In this document: positions 47,190 to 55,716 of the stretch, piece by piece | Layout: each line of letters starts with the position of its first letter | Numbering within the stretch: position 1 is the stretch's first letter | Source of the DNA: Idiomarina sp. MD25a | GTDB lineage: Bacteria; Pseudomonadota; Gammaproteobacteria; Enterobacterales; Alteromonadaceae | Length of the DNA stretch: 64,000 bases | NCBI RefSeq assembly: GCF_001870515.1 | Contig: NZ_MDGT01000004.1 | Coordinates: 62,001-126,000 of the forward strand | Direction: 5' to 3' | Notes under the pieces: model-generated | The model's database searches: none | The model's input: only the letters and a program-made list of their open reading frames with translations | What the model was told of the DNA's origin: nothing | Made by a program: the position numbers and the translations under genes

Positions 47190-48949
47190 TTGAATCGACG
47201 TGCAGCAGGTTGACCTTTACGCGGGGCGCGGCGACGATTGTCGCTGTTGCCTTTGCTCGCACGAGGCGGCATTTTCTTGAGCGGGCTATCAGATAACTCA
47301 AGTGCCATCGGCTGTTGACGCACGCGAGTACGTTGCAACGCTTTCTTCAATTCAGCAGGCATCCCCTTGGGCAGCTGTACCAACGAATGCTGTGCGAACA
47401 GTTGGATCTGACCAATGAATTGGCTATCGATCTCAGCTTCATTGGCAATGGCACCCACGATATCGCCCGGACGCGCACCGTGGTCACGGCCGACCTGAAT
47501 TTTATACGTATCAAACTCGCTATCCGGCACACGTTTAGTGTTGGCGCGTACACGCTTTTCACCACGCTGAGGACGTCCGTTATCACGATCAGCACGCTCT
47601 GCGCGTTCAGGACGCGGACGACGCTCCTCTTTTACGAATAACGGCTGCTGCTGGTTACGCTGAGCCAATAGGCTCAGCGCGATCTGTTCAGCGGTCATCG
47701 ACCCGTCAGCTAACCAACTACTGAGAAGCTTCTGAATGTTGCTGTCAACATCCGACTCAAGTTGCTTCAATAGGCTTTGCTGCAATTGCTCTTGGCGGAA
47801 GCTACTCAGTTCTTCTGCTGAAGGTACGTCAAAGTATTCAATTGAACCGTTTGTCAGTTTTTCATAATGACGTAACAAGTGACGCTCTTTACCGCGATAG
47901 AACAAGATAGCCTCGCCGCTACGACCTGCACGGCCGGTACGACCGATACGGTGAACGTATGACTCGGTGTCACTCGGTAGATCGTAGTTAATGACGTGAG
48001 TAATTTCTGGTACATCAAGACCACGCGCAACAACATCGGTTGCCACGAGTACTTTAATATGACCGCTACGTAATTGAGTAACCGTTTGCTCACGTTGTGC
48101 TTGGTTCAAATCACCACTCAATGGCGCCGCACGGAATCCTTGACGCTGTAAAAGCTCTGCCACGTCCATAGTATCTTGACGCGTACGCACGAACACTAAC
48201 GCGCGTTGGTATTCAGTCACTTCTAAAAGACGAGTCAACGCTGTCATTTTAGTCATGCCCATGACTTTCCACGCGCGCTGACGAATATTTGCCTTCGCCT
48301 GCTCTACTGGAGCAATACGGATGTTAACAGGGTCGGTTAAGTACGTTTTGGCTAACTTACGAATAGCGGTTGGCATCGTCGCCGAGAACAACGCACGTTG
48401 TGCGGTATCGGGCACCGACTGTAAAATAGTTTCGATGTCTTCAATAAAGCCCATGTTTAGCATTTCATCGGCTTCATCCAACACAGCAAAGCGCAGCCCG
48501 TCAAGCTTCAACACTTTCTTGTTGAGTAAGTCGATCAATCGACCTGGCGTACCAACAACCACAGAAGCACCACGTTTTAGCGCTTGAATTTGTGGGCCAA
48601 AGGCGCTGCCACCATAAACGGTTGCAACTTCCATACCCTTCATTTGCTTGGAGAAGCTTTCGATGGCATCAGCGACCTGAATCGCGAGCTCACGGGTAGG
48701 AGTGACAACGAGCATTTGTGTTTGACGTTGGCTGACATCAATAGCCGCTAAAGCAGGCAAAGAAAACGCGGCGGTTTTACCCGTACCAGTTTGCGCTTCA
48801 CCCAGTACGTCATTACCTTCTAACAGGCTAGGAATGGCTTGTTGTTGGATAGGTGTAGGTTGTGTAAAACCTAACGCTTCAAGTTGATTTAAGACAACAG
48901 GAGGCAGAGCCATGTCTTGGAAAGACACAGCAGTAGTATCATTTTTCAT
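47186..48949 (-). CDS. deaD: ATP-dependent RNA helicase DeaD/CsdA
   Basis: Cold-shock helicase for ribosome assembly and mRNA decay. 587 residues: Q motif PTPIQQQAIP, Walker A AQTGTGKTA, DEAD in VLDEADEML, SAT in LFSATMP and HRIGRTGRAGR, then a basic linker (RPRPERAERADRDN) and a DbpA-type RNA-binding domain with a basic tail. A structured leader precedes it. The ribosome site is weak. Confidence 0.96.
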   Translation of the reverse strand: MKNDTTAVSFQDMALPPVVLNQLEALGFTQPTPIQQQAIPSLLEGNDVLGEAQTGTGKTAAFSLPALAAIDVSQRQTQMLVVTPTRELAIQVADAIESFSKQMKGMEVATVYGGSAFGPQIQALKRGASVVVGTPGRLIDLLNKKVLKLDGLRFAVLDEADEMLNMGFIEDIETILQSVPDTAQRALFSATMPTAIRKLAKTYLTDPVNIRIAPVEQAKANIRQRAWKVMGMTKMTALTRLLEVTEYQRALVFVRTRQDTMDVAELLQRQGFRAAPLSGDLNQAQREQTVTQLRSGHIKVLVATDVVARGLDVPEITHVINYDLPSDTESYVHRIGRTGRAGRSGEAILFYRGKERHLLRHYEKLTNGSIEYFDVPSAEELSSFRQEQLQQSLLKQLESDVDSNIQKLLSSWLADGSMTAEQIALSLLAQRNQQQPLFVKEERRPRPERAERADRDNGRPQRGEKRVRANTKRVPDSEFDTYKIQVGRDHGARPGDIVGAIANEAEIDSQFIGQIQLFAQHSLVQLPKGMPAELKKALQRTRVRQQPMALELSDSPLKKMPPRASKGNSDNRRRAPRKGQPAARRFN

Positions 48950-49092
48950 AAAAATCTCAAAGTCATAAGGTGGTTATTAACCACGATGTGTGTTCGAGGG
49001 TTTCGCCCGGCCACCATTATGCTTTTGAGCATCTCTAGAAATTAGGCTTACCCTTACTCGGTCGCAGGTTCATGTGAACGGATAACTGCGAG
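48950..49092 (-). promoter_or_regulatory. Structured 5' leader of deaD
   Basis: About 143 bases of predicted untranslated leader. Minus-strand hairpins in order: CGCAG...CTGCG enclosing GTTCA-CA-TGAAC, then TGCT-CAAA-AGCA, then GTGGTTA-A-TAACCAC 20 bases before the ATG. E. coli deaD also has a long regulatory leader. No open reading frame of note lies in it. Confidence 0.5.
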
Positions 49093-49098
49093 GCGCGA

Positions 49099-49126
49099 AT
49101 TGTACCTAGTTATTGGAAAATTACAA
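49099..49126 (-). promoter_or_regulatory. Candidate sigma-70 promoter for deaD
   Basis: On the minus strand: TTGTAA, 16 bases, TACAAT. Predicted start near 49092, about 143 bases before the deaD ATG. Confidence 0.5.
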
Positions 49127-49214
49127 CTCATTTGTATACGTTTTATGCATTTACGCATAGATGGTCATTTATTTTTCTAAAAAACTGAACCATTCCGTTG
49201 GTTTTTGCCTACAT

Positions 49215-49223
49215 TGATATACT
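49215..49223 (+). promoter_or_regulatory. Candidate extended -10 promoter for gabD
   Basis: TGATATACT, an extended -10 (TGn plus TATACT), 22 bases before the gabD ATG. No good -35. Predicted start near 49230 leaves a short leader containing AGGAGG. Confidence 0.38.
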
Positions 49224-49245
49224 AACCCGAATAACAGGAGGCGTT

Positions 49246-50703
49246 ATGTCATCTCACTCTATGTCGTCACTCACAAAACAGGATTGTTTCATTGAGGGGC
49301 ATTGGGTACCGACCGAAAAGCGGTTCGCCGTTACAAACCCTGCCAATGGCGAGGTAATCACAGAAGTGGCCGACGCCGACGGCGATCTCACGAAGCGAGC
49401 GATTAACGCCGCTGAAGTAGCATTGGCTAAATGGCGTGCCACATCCACTCAAGAGCGCGCAGCATTGTTACGCAAGTGGTATCAAGCCATCATGGACAAC
49501 AAGCAGGCTTTGGGCGAACTGATGAGCGCCGAGCAAGGCAAACCTGTTCCTGAAGCTGTTGGTGAGGTCGAGTACGGCGCCAGCTTTGTCGATTGGTTTG
49601 CCGGTGAAGCGGAGCGCATCAACGGCGATATTCTACCGATTACCGATAATAGCAAGCGTGTCATGGTGATCAAACAACCGGTAGGCGTATGCGCCGCCAT
49701 CACGCCTTGGAACTTCCCTAACGCAATGATCACGCGCAAGGTAGCGCCAGCGTTGGCAGCCGGTTGCACCATCGTTGTTAAACCACCACAACTGACACCC
49801 TTATCAAGTCTCGCACTGGCTCAGCTCGCGAGCGAAGTCGGCATTCCTGACGGTGTCATTAATATTTTACCGACTACGGATTCAAAAACCGTGGGCGAAA
49901 TTCTGGCAACATCAAAACAAGTTAGAAAACTATCTTTCACTGGTTCAACGGGTGTCGGCAAGATCTTAATGAAGCAATGTGCCGAGAACGTTAAAAAGAT
50001 CTCGCTCGAACTCGGTGGCAATGCCCCCTTTATCGTGTTCGATGATGCCGATTTAGATGCAGCCGCCGAACAATTGATGGCATGCAAATTCCGCAACGGC
50101 GGTCAAACTTGTATTTCAGCGAACCGTGTGTTGGTGCAGGATAGCGTGAAAGAAGAGTTCATTAAGAAAGTGGTCTCTAAAGTTAAAGCGCTTAATGTGG
50201 GTCCAGGTGATAAAGAAGATGTCGATCTGGGACCATTGATTGACCAAGACGCTGTCGATAAGGTTCAACGTTTAGTCATCAGCGCTAAATCTGATGGCGC
50301 AGAGATAGAAGAAGGCGGATCAGTAATGACCGATATGGGCGACTTATTCTATGCCCCGACGGTTATTTCGGGTGTGACTCAGGACATGGAAATCACGCAA
50401 GAAGAAATTTTCGGTCCCGTCATCGCAATTTCGAGCTTTGAAACTGAGGAAGAAGCGATTCAACAGGCGAACAACACTCCGTTCGGTCTTGCTTCCTACT
50501 TTGCCGCTAAAGATACTGCACGCATATTCCGAGTCAGTGAAGGGCTTGAATATGGCATGGTTGGCGTTAATACGGGCGCTATCTCGCATGCCTACAACCC
50601 CTTCGGCGGAATTAAAGAATCGGGTATTGGACGTGAAGGGTCAAAATACGGTATAGATGAGTACTTGGAAATTAAGACCATCACCTTAGGCGGCCTTGAA
50701 TGA
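49246..50703 (+). CDS. gabD: Succinate-semialdehyde dehydrogenase (GabD family)
   Basis: Oxidises succinic semialdehyde to succinate with NAD(P). 485 residues from the ATG at 49246, four bases after AGGAGG; an in-frame start at 49198 is unsupported. AITPWNFPNAMITRKVAPALAAG, SLELGGNAPFIVFDDADLD with the base Glu and catalytic Cys289 in NGGQTCISANR follow E. coli GabD closely. No gabT is nearby, so the aldehyde may come from another route. The stop overlaps the next dehydrogenase (ATGA). Confidence 0.9.
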   Translation: MSSHSMSSLTKQDCFIEGHWVPTEKRFAVTNPANGEVITEVADADGDLTKRAINAAEVALAKWRATSTQERAALLRKWYQAIMDNKQALGELMSAEQGKPVPEAVGEVEYGASFVDWFAGEAERINGDILPITDNSKRVMVIKQPVGVCAAITPWNFPNAMITRKVAPALAAGCTIVVKPPQLTPLSSLALAQLASEVGIPDGVINILPTTDSKTVGEILATSKQVRKLSFTGSTGVGKILMKQCAENVKKISLELGGNAPFIVFDDADLDAAAEQLMACKFRNGGQTCISANRVLVQDSVKEEFIKKVVSKVKALNVGPGDKEDVDLGPLIDQDAVDKVQRLVISAKSDGAEIEEGGSVMTDMGDLFYAPTVISGVTQDMEITQEEIFGPVIAISSFETEEEAIQQANNTPFGLASYFAAKDTARIFRVSEGLEYGMVGVNTGAISHAYNPFGGIKESGIGREGSKYGIDEYLEIKTITLGGLE

Positions 50704-52085
50704 GTACGACCCCAACAATAGCTGAGTTATTTGATTCGCTCAGTAATACCTACAAAACCGGGCTTTCACGCCCGGTTTTTTGGCGTAAACAACAGCTAGA
50801 AGGCATTAAAAACTTTCTAAATAAGGAGCAGTCTTCGATCGAGCGCGCCCTCACGCAGGACTTGGGTAAACATCCGAGCGAAAGTCGATTAACTGAGCTC
50901 AACTATTTATTAAGTCACATCGATTACACACTGAAGCATCTCAATAAATGGGTTAAGCCGACGCGTGTAAAAACACCGTTACTGGCTTGGCCTGGCTCAA
51001 GTCAGCTCTATCCTGAACCACTCGGTACCGTGCTTATTTTAGGGGCGTGGAATTATCCCCTGCAGCTACTTATCGCGCCCGCTATTGCCGCCATTGCGGC
51101 TGGAAACTGTGTGATACTGAAGCCATCAGAACATGCGCCAAACACCGCAGAGGTCATCGCCAATAAGTTGGGCGACTATATCGACAACCATGCGATTAAG
51201 GTTGTCACCGGTGATGTCTCGGTTGCTGACGAACTTACCCAACAACCTTTTGATCATATTTTCTACACCGGCGGTAGTAATGGCGCTAAAGCTGTTTTAC
51301 GTAACGCAGCGCAACACCTGACACCGACAACACTGGAGCTCGGTGGTAAAAGTCCGGCAATTGTAAGTGAAGATTGCGATATTGAGGTCACCGCTCGACG
51401 CTTGGTCTGGGGCAAATATCTTAACGCCGGTCAAACCTGTATAGCGCCGGATTATGTACTGGTTCAGGACAGCATTCGCGATACGTTGATAAGCAAAATC
51501 AAAGAGCAAATCGAACTGTTTTACGGCAGTGACCCGCAACAGAGCGATGATTACGGTCGAATTATTAGTGCCAACCATTGGCAACGTCTCGTAAAGCTAC
51601 TCGACGACACAGACATCATCAGTGGCGGAGACTATCAGCGTAAAGATAACTACATCGCACCCACACTTATCAACTTAGATGGACTGGACAGCGAGCACCC
51701 ACTTCATCACGAAGAGATCTTTGGTCCGCTACTCCCAATCAAATCAGTGACATCCATACAAGCCGCCATTGATTACGTGATAGCAAAGCCGAAACCGTTA
51801 GCGTGCTATGCCTTTAGTAAAAATAATCGCACCCTAGAACAAGTTAAGCACCAAGTCAGTGCCGGAAGCTACTGCGCAAACGATACGTTGATGTTTATGC
51901 TTAACGAGGAGCTTCCGTTTGGAGGCGTTGGCCAAAGTGGCATGGGTCGTTATCACGGTAAATTTGGTTTTGACACGCTCAGTCATCAAAAGGCAGTCAT
52001 GCAACGTTCCTTTAAGTTCGACGTAGCGCTGCGTTACCCACCTTACACCAAACTTAAAGACAAGCTGCTGGCGTGGCTCAAGTAA
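50700..52085 (+). CDS. Aldehyde dehydrogenase, class 3 (fatty or aryl aldehyde) type
   Basis: 461 residues without the N-terminal arm of GabD. GAWNYPLQLLIAPAIAAIAAGNCVILKPSE, TLELGGKSPAIV and catalytic Cys247 in AGQTCIAPDYV are class 3 features. The C-terminus has a hydrophobic, basic end. Likely substrates are long-chain or aromatic aldehydes (family knowledge). Translationally coupled to gabD, but codons 19-28 form an intrinsic terminator (50754-50781), so expression may need ribosomes to follow directly behind polymerase. Confidence 0.9.
   Translation: MSTTPTIAELFDSLSNTYKTGLSRPVFWRKQQLEGIKNFLNKEQSSIERALTQDLGKHPSESRLTELNYLLSHIDYTLKHLNKWVKPTRVKTPLLAWPGSSQLYPEPLGTVLILGAWNYPLQLLIAPAIAAIAAGNCVILKPSEHAPNTAEVIANKLGDYIDNHAIKVVTGDVSVADELTQQPFDHIFYTGGSNGAKAVLRNAAQHLTPTTLELGGKSPAIVSEDCDIEVTARRLVWGKYLNAGQTCIAPDYVLVQDSIRDTLISKIKEQIELFYGSDPQQSDDYGRIISANHWQRLVKLLDDTDIISGGDYQRKDNYIAPTLINLDGLDSEHPLHHEEIFGPLLPIKSVTSIQAAIDYVIAKPKPLACYAFSKNNRTLEQVKHQVSAGSYCANDTLMFMLNEELPFGGVGQSGMGRYHGKFGFDTLSHQKAVMQRSFKFDVALRYPPYTKLKDKLLAWLK
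50754..50781 (+). terminator. Intrinsic terminator hairpin inside the class 3 aldehyde dehydrogenase gene
   Basis: AAA-ACCGGGC, loop TTTCAC, GCCCGGT, then Ts (six in a row). It starts 51 bases after the gabD stop codon. Stem of seven GC-rich pairs plus three A/T pairs. Confidence 0.82.
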
Positions 52086-52157
52086 TGATGCCATTGAATT
52101 TTCAATGGGTTGCCCCGATGTTGCTATGTATTGATACATATAAATAAAGGCTGACTC

Positions 52158-53009
52158 ATGGCACAAAGCAATATTGTCGACATTACGCTACAAAATTTTC
52201 AGCAAGTTTTATTAGAAGGCTCCAAAGAGCGATTAGTGATCATCGATTTTTGGGCCGACTGGTGCGAGCCTTGCAAACAATTAATGCCGGTATTAGAGCG
52301 TATTGCGAGCCAATACCCCGACGACATTACCTTGGCAAAAATTAATTGTGACGAGCAACAAGAGCTTGCCATGCAGTTTGGCGTTCGTAGTTTGCCTACC
52401 GTGGCCTTCTTTAAGGACGGTCAGCCCGTTGACAGCTTCGCGGGGGTTAAATCTGAAACTGAAATCATGACAATGCTCGAACCCCATTTGCCAAGCCCAG
52501 CCGATAGTTTTATTCAAAATGCACAACAAGCGCTTGCCGAAGGCAACGCTGCAGAAGCTTACACTCAAGCCAAACAGGCTTTTGACATTGATAATAGCAA
52601 CATGACCGCCATCAAATTATTGGCAGAGGCAGCGGTCGACCACGGTCGTTTAGCACAAGCTAAGGAGCTCGCGGCGACGATCCCAATGGTCGAGCAAGAT
52701 AGTGACTATCAACGGATCATGAGCAAAATCGAACTCGCTGAAGATAGCGCCGACTCGCCAGAGATTAAAGCACTACAAGCGCAGGTCGAGGAAGAGCCAG
52801 ATAATAGCGAATTAAAAATCAAACTCGCGCTGCAATTGCACCAGTCGCACCGAGATGAAGAAGCCATTTCATTGTTATTTGAAGTGATGCGAAAGGATCC
52901 CGCACGCACTGAAGCTAAAAAATATGCACTCGACGTTATCAATCAATTACCTGACGGTGATCCGCTTGCATCGAAGGCGCGTAGAACTCTTTACAGCATG
53001 ATGTATTAA
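52158..53009 (+). CDS. cnoX: Thioredoxin-fold co-chaperone (CnoX/YbbN type)
   Basis: 283 residues: an N-terminal thioredoxin domain (1-110) with WCEPC (Cys36 and Cys39), followed by TPR-like helices from about 115. E. coli CnoX has lost the CxxC pair and acts as a holdase working with GroEL; here both Cys remain, so redox activity is likely. Preceded by AAAGG. A strong terminator follows and abuts the zapE start. Confidence 0.91.
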   Translation: MAQSNIVDITLQNFQQVLLEGSKERLVIIDFWADWCEPCKQLMPVLERIASQYPDDITLAKINCDEQQELAMQFGVRSLPTVAFFKDGQPVDSFAGVKSETEIMTMLEPHLPSPADSFIQNAQQALAEGNAAEAYTQAKQAFDIDNSNMTAIKLLAEAAVDHGRLAQAKELAATIPMVEQDSDYQRIMSKIELAEDSADSPEIKALQAQVEEEPDNSELKIKLALQLHQSHRDEEAISLLFEVMRKDPARTEAKKYALDVINQLPDGDPLASKARRTLYSMMY

Positions 53010-53032
53010 TGGCTGTTCACTAGCAACGAGTT

Positions 53033-53062
53033 CGGCCGGTTCCCTCAACCGGCCGCTTTTTT
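53033..53062 (+). terminator. Intrinsic terminator after cnoX, ending at the zapE start codon
   Basis: CGGCCGGTT, loop CCCTC, AACCGGCCG, C, then six Ts at 53057-53062. The zapE ATG begins at 53063. Confidence 0.92.
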
Positions 53063-54130
53063 ATGATAAAGACACAGTATCAAAGCCTTATTCACTCAGG
53101 AAAATTGCAAGCGGATGCACTGCAAGAATCGGTGTGCGCTCGTCTTGATATTCTGCGCCAGCAACTTGTTCAATCGGCGCATCCACAATCGGTTTATATT
53201 TACGGTCCCGTCGGTCGCGGTAAATCGATGCTGATGGATTTGTTTTATCGCAGCCTAGCCGTACCAAGCAAAATCAGATTGCATTATCACCACTTCATGA
53301 AGCGCATTCACGATCAGCTCAATCAACACCAAGGCGAAGCGGACCCCCTACTAACTATCGCTGACGCATGGGCGCGAGAATATCGAGTGATATGTTTAGA
53401 TGAGTTTATCGTCGAAGACATTGGTGATGCCATGCTGTTAGCTAATCTCTGGCAGGCGTTGTTTAGTCACGGTGTCACCCTCGTCACGACCTCAAATACG
53501 CCACCGTCAGAGCTGTATCGGGGCGGCCTTGCACGGCACCGCTTTGAACCCTTCATTCAGTTGCTCGAGCGCCAATGCCAAATCATTGACCTTGATTCAG
53601 GTATTGATTACCGCCGACTAAAGCAGGGTGAAGCGCCGTATTACTTTATTGAGCAGTCAGCACAAGACTTTCAGCAGCAAGTCGCCGCACGCTTTGGTCA
53701 GTTACCTGATAATAAGCCTGTGACCATCATGAACCGCGAGTTACCTTGTATATGTCGTTCAGAAAAGACGATTCTATTTGACTTCGCTCAGCTCTGCTCG
53801 GGTCCAAGAAGCCAGCGTGACTATATGGAACTCGCGGAAGACTATAAGCAGATCGCCGTTGATAAGGTTCCACGTTTTACTTTTAAGCCGAAAAGTTCGA
53901 CTCAACAAGGTGTCGAGGACGGCTACCAACGCGAAGCGACTCATCAACACGAAAGTCACTTGGATAATGAGGCACGCCGTTTTATCGCGTTAGTCGATGA
54001 GTGCTACGACCGCGGTTGCTTACTCATACTTAATGCTGCCGATGAGCCCGATCGCCTGTATCAAGCCGAGTTACTTAAATTTCCGTTCCAGCGCTGTGTC
54101 TCACGAATTATAGAAATGCAGTCTTGGTAA
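53063..54130 (+). CDS. zapE: Cell division ATPase ZapE
   Basis: 355-residue AFG1-like ATPase that acts on the FtsZ ring at constriction. Walker A is YGPVGRGKSMLMDLFY, Walker B VICLDEFIVEDIGDAM; TSNTPPSELYRGGLAR and EARRFIALVDECYDRG are family motifs. The N-terminus TQYQSLIHSGKLQADALQES aligns with E. coli ZapE, so the ATG at 53063 seems genuine. It stands directly on the T-run of the cnoX terminator with no ribosome site, unlike its neighbours. Confidence 0.91.
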   Translation: MIKTQYQSLIHSGKLQADALQESVCARLDILRQQLVQSAHPQSVYIYGPVGRGKSMLMDLFYRSLAVPSKIRLHYHHFMKRIHDQLNQHQGEADPLLTIADAWAREYRVICLDEFIVEDIGDAMLLANLWQALFSHGVTLVTTSNTPPSELYRGGLARHRFEPFIQLLERQCQIIDLDSGIDYRRLKQGEAPYYFIEQSAQDFQQQVAARFGQLPDNKPVTIMNRELPCICRSEKTILFDFAQLCSGPRSQRDYMELAEDYKQIAVDKVPRFTFKPKSSTQQGVEDGYQREATHQHESHLDNEARRFIALVDECYDRGCLLILNAADEPDRLYQAELLKFPFQRCVSRIIEMQSW

Positions 54131-54297
54131 GACTTAAAGCTTCTTAAATTTCCTTATTAAACCTGCGCTTTACACCTTTAATCGCAGAACAGGCAGGCGC
54201 ACGCTTGCCGACTGCCCTGCCCCTTGCTAGGATTGCTTAAATTTTTAGCTCGCAAAAAAGAGCTCGACAATAACAATTAAAAAGAAGAAGGAAACTA

Positions 54298-55716
54298 ATG
54301 AGCGAACAACGCGATCAATTCAGTTCTAAGATCGGGTTCATCCTGGCTGCTGCGGGTTCAGCGGTTGGTATTGGTAACCTGGTTGGATTCCCTGTCGCTG
54401 CAACTAAAAATGGTGGTGGAGCGTTTCTTTTAATCTACGCACTCTTTGTTGCATTTATATGTCTGCCTATTATGCTCGCCGAAATGGGGCTTGGTCGCAA
54501 AGCGCAGAAAAACCCTTTGGGCTCATACTTAACACTAGGCAGCGGTAAACCGTTTTGGAGCTTTTCAGGTTTTCTTGCTGTACTCACGCCTTTCATGATC
54601 GCCATCTTTTATATGGTTATCACTGTCTGGATCTTCGGATATCTTTATCACGCAGCCATTGGTGACCTCAATAAATTGGCCGATCCCAGTTACTTCGGAC
54701 AATTTGTAAATGACTATAGTTTTGTTGGCTTCCTCGTTGCGGTCACGTTAATCGTCAACGTGATTCTCATGGGAGGCGTTCGCCAGGGTATTGAGAAAGC
54801 AGCTAAATTCCTGATGCCAGCATTATTTATTATGCTTATTCTGCTGGTTATCTTTGTACTCTCATTGGATAACGCCTCAATCGGTATCCAATTCTATTTA
54901 GTCCCAGATTTCAGTAAAATTGACGGTTCTGTCATCAGTGGCGCCTTGTCACAAGCCTTTTTCAGCTTGTCACTCGGTATGGGCATTCTCATCACTTATG
55001 GCTCTTATTTCAGCCGCAAGGACGATATTGTAACCTCCGGTAAGCTTGTCGCAATTACAGACACCGCGGTCGCTTTCACCGCAGGCCTTATGACCTTGCC
55101 GGCGATATTCGCAATTAACCCGAATACCGACCCTAACTCACTTAGCGATTCTTCGGTAAGCATGATCTTTTCATTCTTCCCACAAATTTTTATCGCTTTA
55201 GAAGCATCAATTGGATACGTTGGGGCAAGCATTGCAGCCACCATTTTCTTCTTGCTCGCTTTTGTCGCTGCCATTACCTCGTTGGTTTCTATTATCGAGG
55301 TACCGACGGCTGCCATCATTCAACAACGCGGCATATCGCGTAAAAAAGCGTTATCTATTATGTGTGTTGCGACCACAGTACTCACAATTATCGCAGCCAC
55401 TTCATTTGGATTTATACCAGCATTTACCGAATTTGTTAGCTACGGCGGTGTAACCAAATCTGTCTTTGATGTCATTTACGATGTGTTTTATGACACCATT
55501 TTACCGCTTAACGGTTTGCTCATTTGCTTATTTGTTTGGTGGCACTGGCGGTATAGCAGCCTTGAAAAAGAGTTATCTGAGGGTAATAGCAATTACCCCA
55601 ATACCTTCTTAGCTAAATACGTACGTGTGTCCATTACCACCTTTATTCCAGCTATCCTATTTGTGGTATTCATCAACACCGTATTAAGCAAATTCTTTGG
55701 TATCACGTGGTTCTAG
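54298..55716 (+). CDS. Sodium-dependent transporter, NSS (SNF) family
   Basis: 472-residue inner-membrane symporter. The LeuT-type first helix with the unwound Na+ site is clear: GFILAAAGSAVGIGNLVGFP. About 11-12 membrane segments follow. Bacterial relatives carry amino acids such as tryptophan, tyrosine or leucine with Na+; the substrate here cannot be read. AAGAAGGAAA precedes the ATG. The 167-base gap from zapE holds a GC-rich inverted repeat (about 54189-54217) of unclear role. Overlaps tmcA by ten bases. Confidence 0.92.
   Translation: MSEQRDQFSSKIGFILAAAGSAVGIGNLVGFPVAATKNGGGAFLLIYALFVAFICLPIMLAEMGLGRKAQKNPLGSYLTLGSGKPFWSFSGFLAVLTPFMIAIFYMVITVWIFGYLYHAAIGDLNKLADPSYFGQFVNDYSFVGFLVAVTLIVNVILMGGVRQGIEKAAKFLMPALFIMLILLVIFVLSLDNASIGIQFYLVPDFSKIDGSVISGALSQAFFSLSLGMGILITYGSYFSRKDDIVTSGKLVAITDTAVAFTAGLMTLPAIFAINPNTDPNSLSDSSVSMIFSFFPQIFIALEASIGYVGASIAATIFFLLAFVAAITSLVSIIEVPTAAIIQQRGISRKKALSIMCVATTVLTIIAATSFGFIPAFTEFVSYGGVTKSVFDVIYDVFYDTILPLNGLLICLFVWWHWRYSSLEKELSEGNSNYPNTFLAKYVRVSITTFIPAILFVVFINTVLSKFFGITWF

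Noticed and set aside
52091-52109. Inverted repeat CCATTGAA-TTTCAATGG after the class 3 aldehyde dehydrogenase.
   Set aside because: No T-tract follows on either strand, and it could be chance in a short gap.
54189-54217. GC-rich inverted repeat upstream of the NSS transporter, considered as a riboswitch.
   Set aside because: I could not fit it to any known riboswitch consensus; left as an unexplained repeat.
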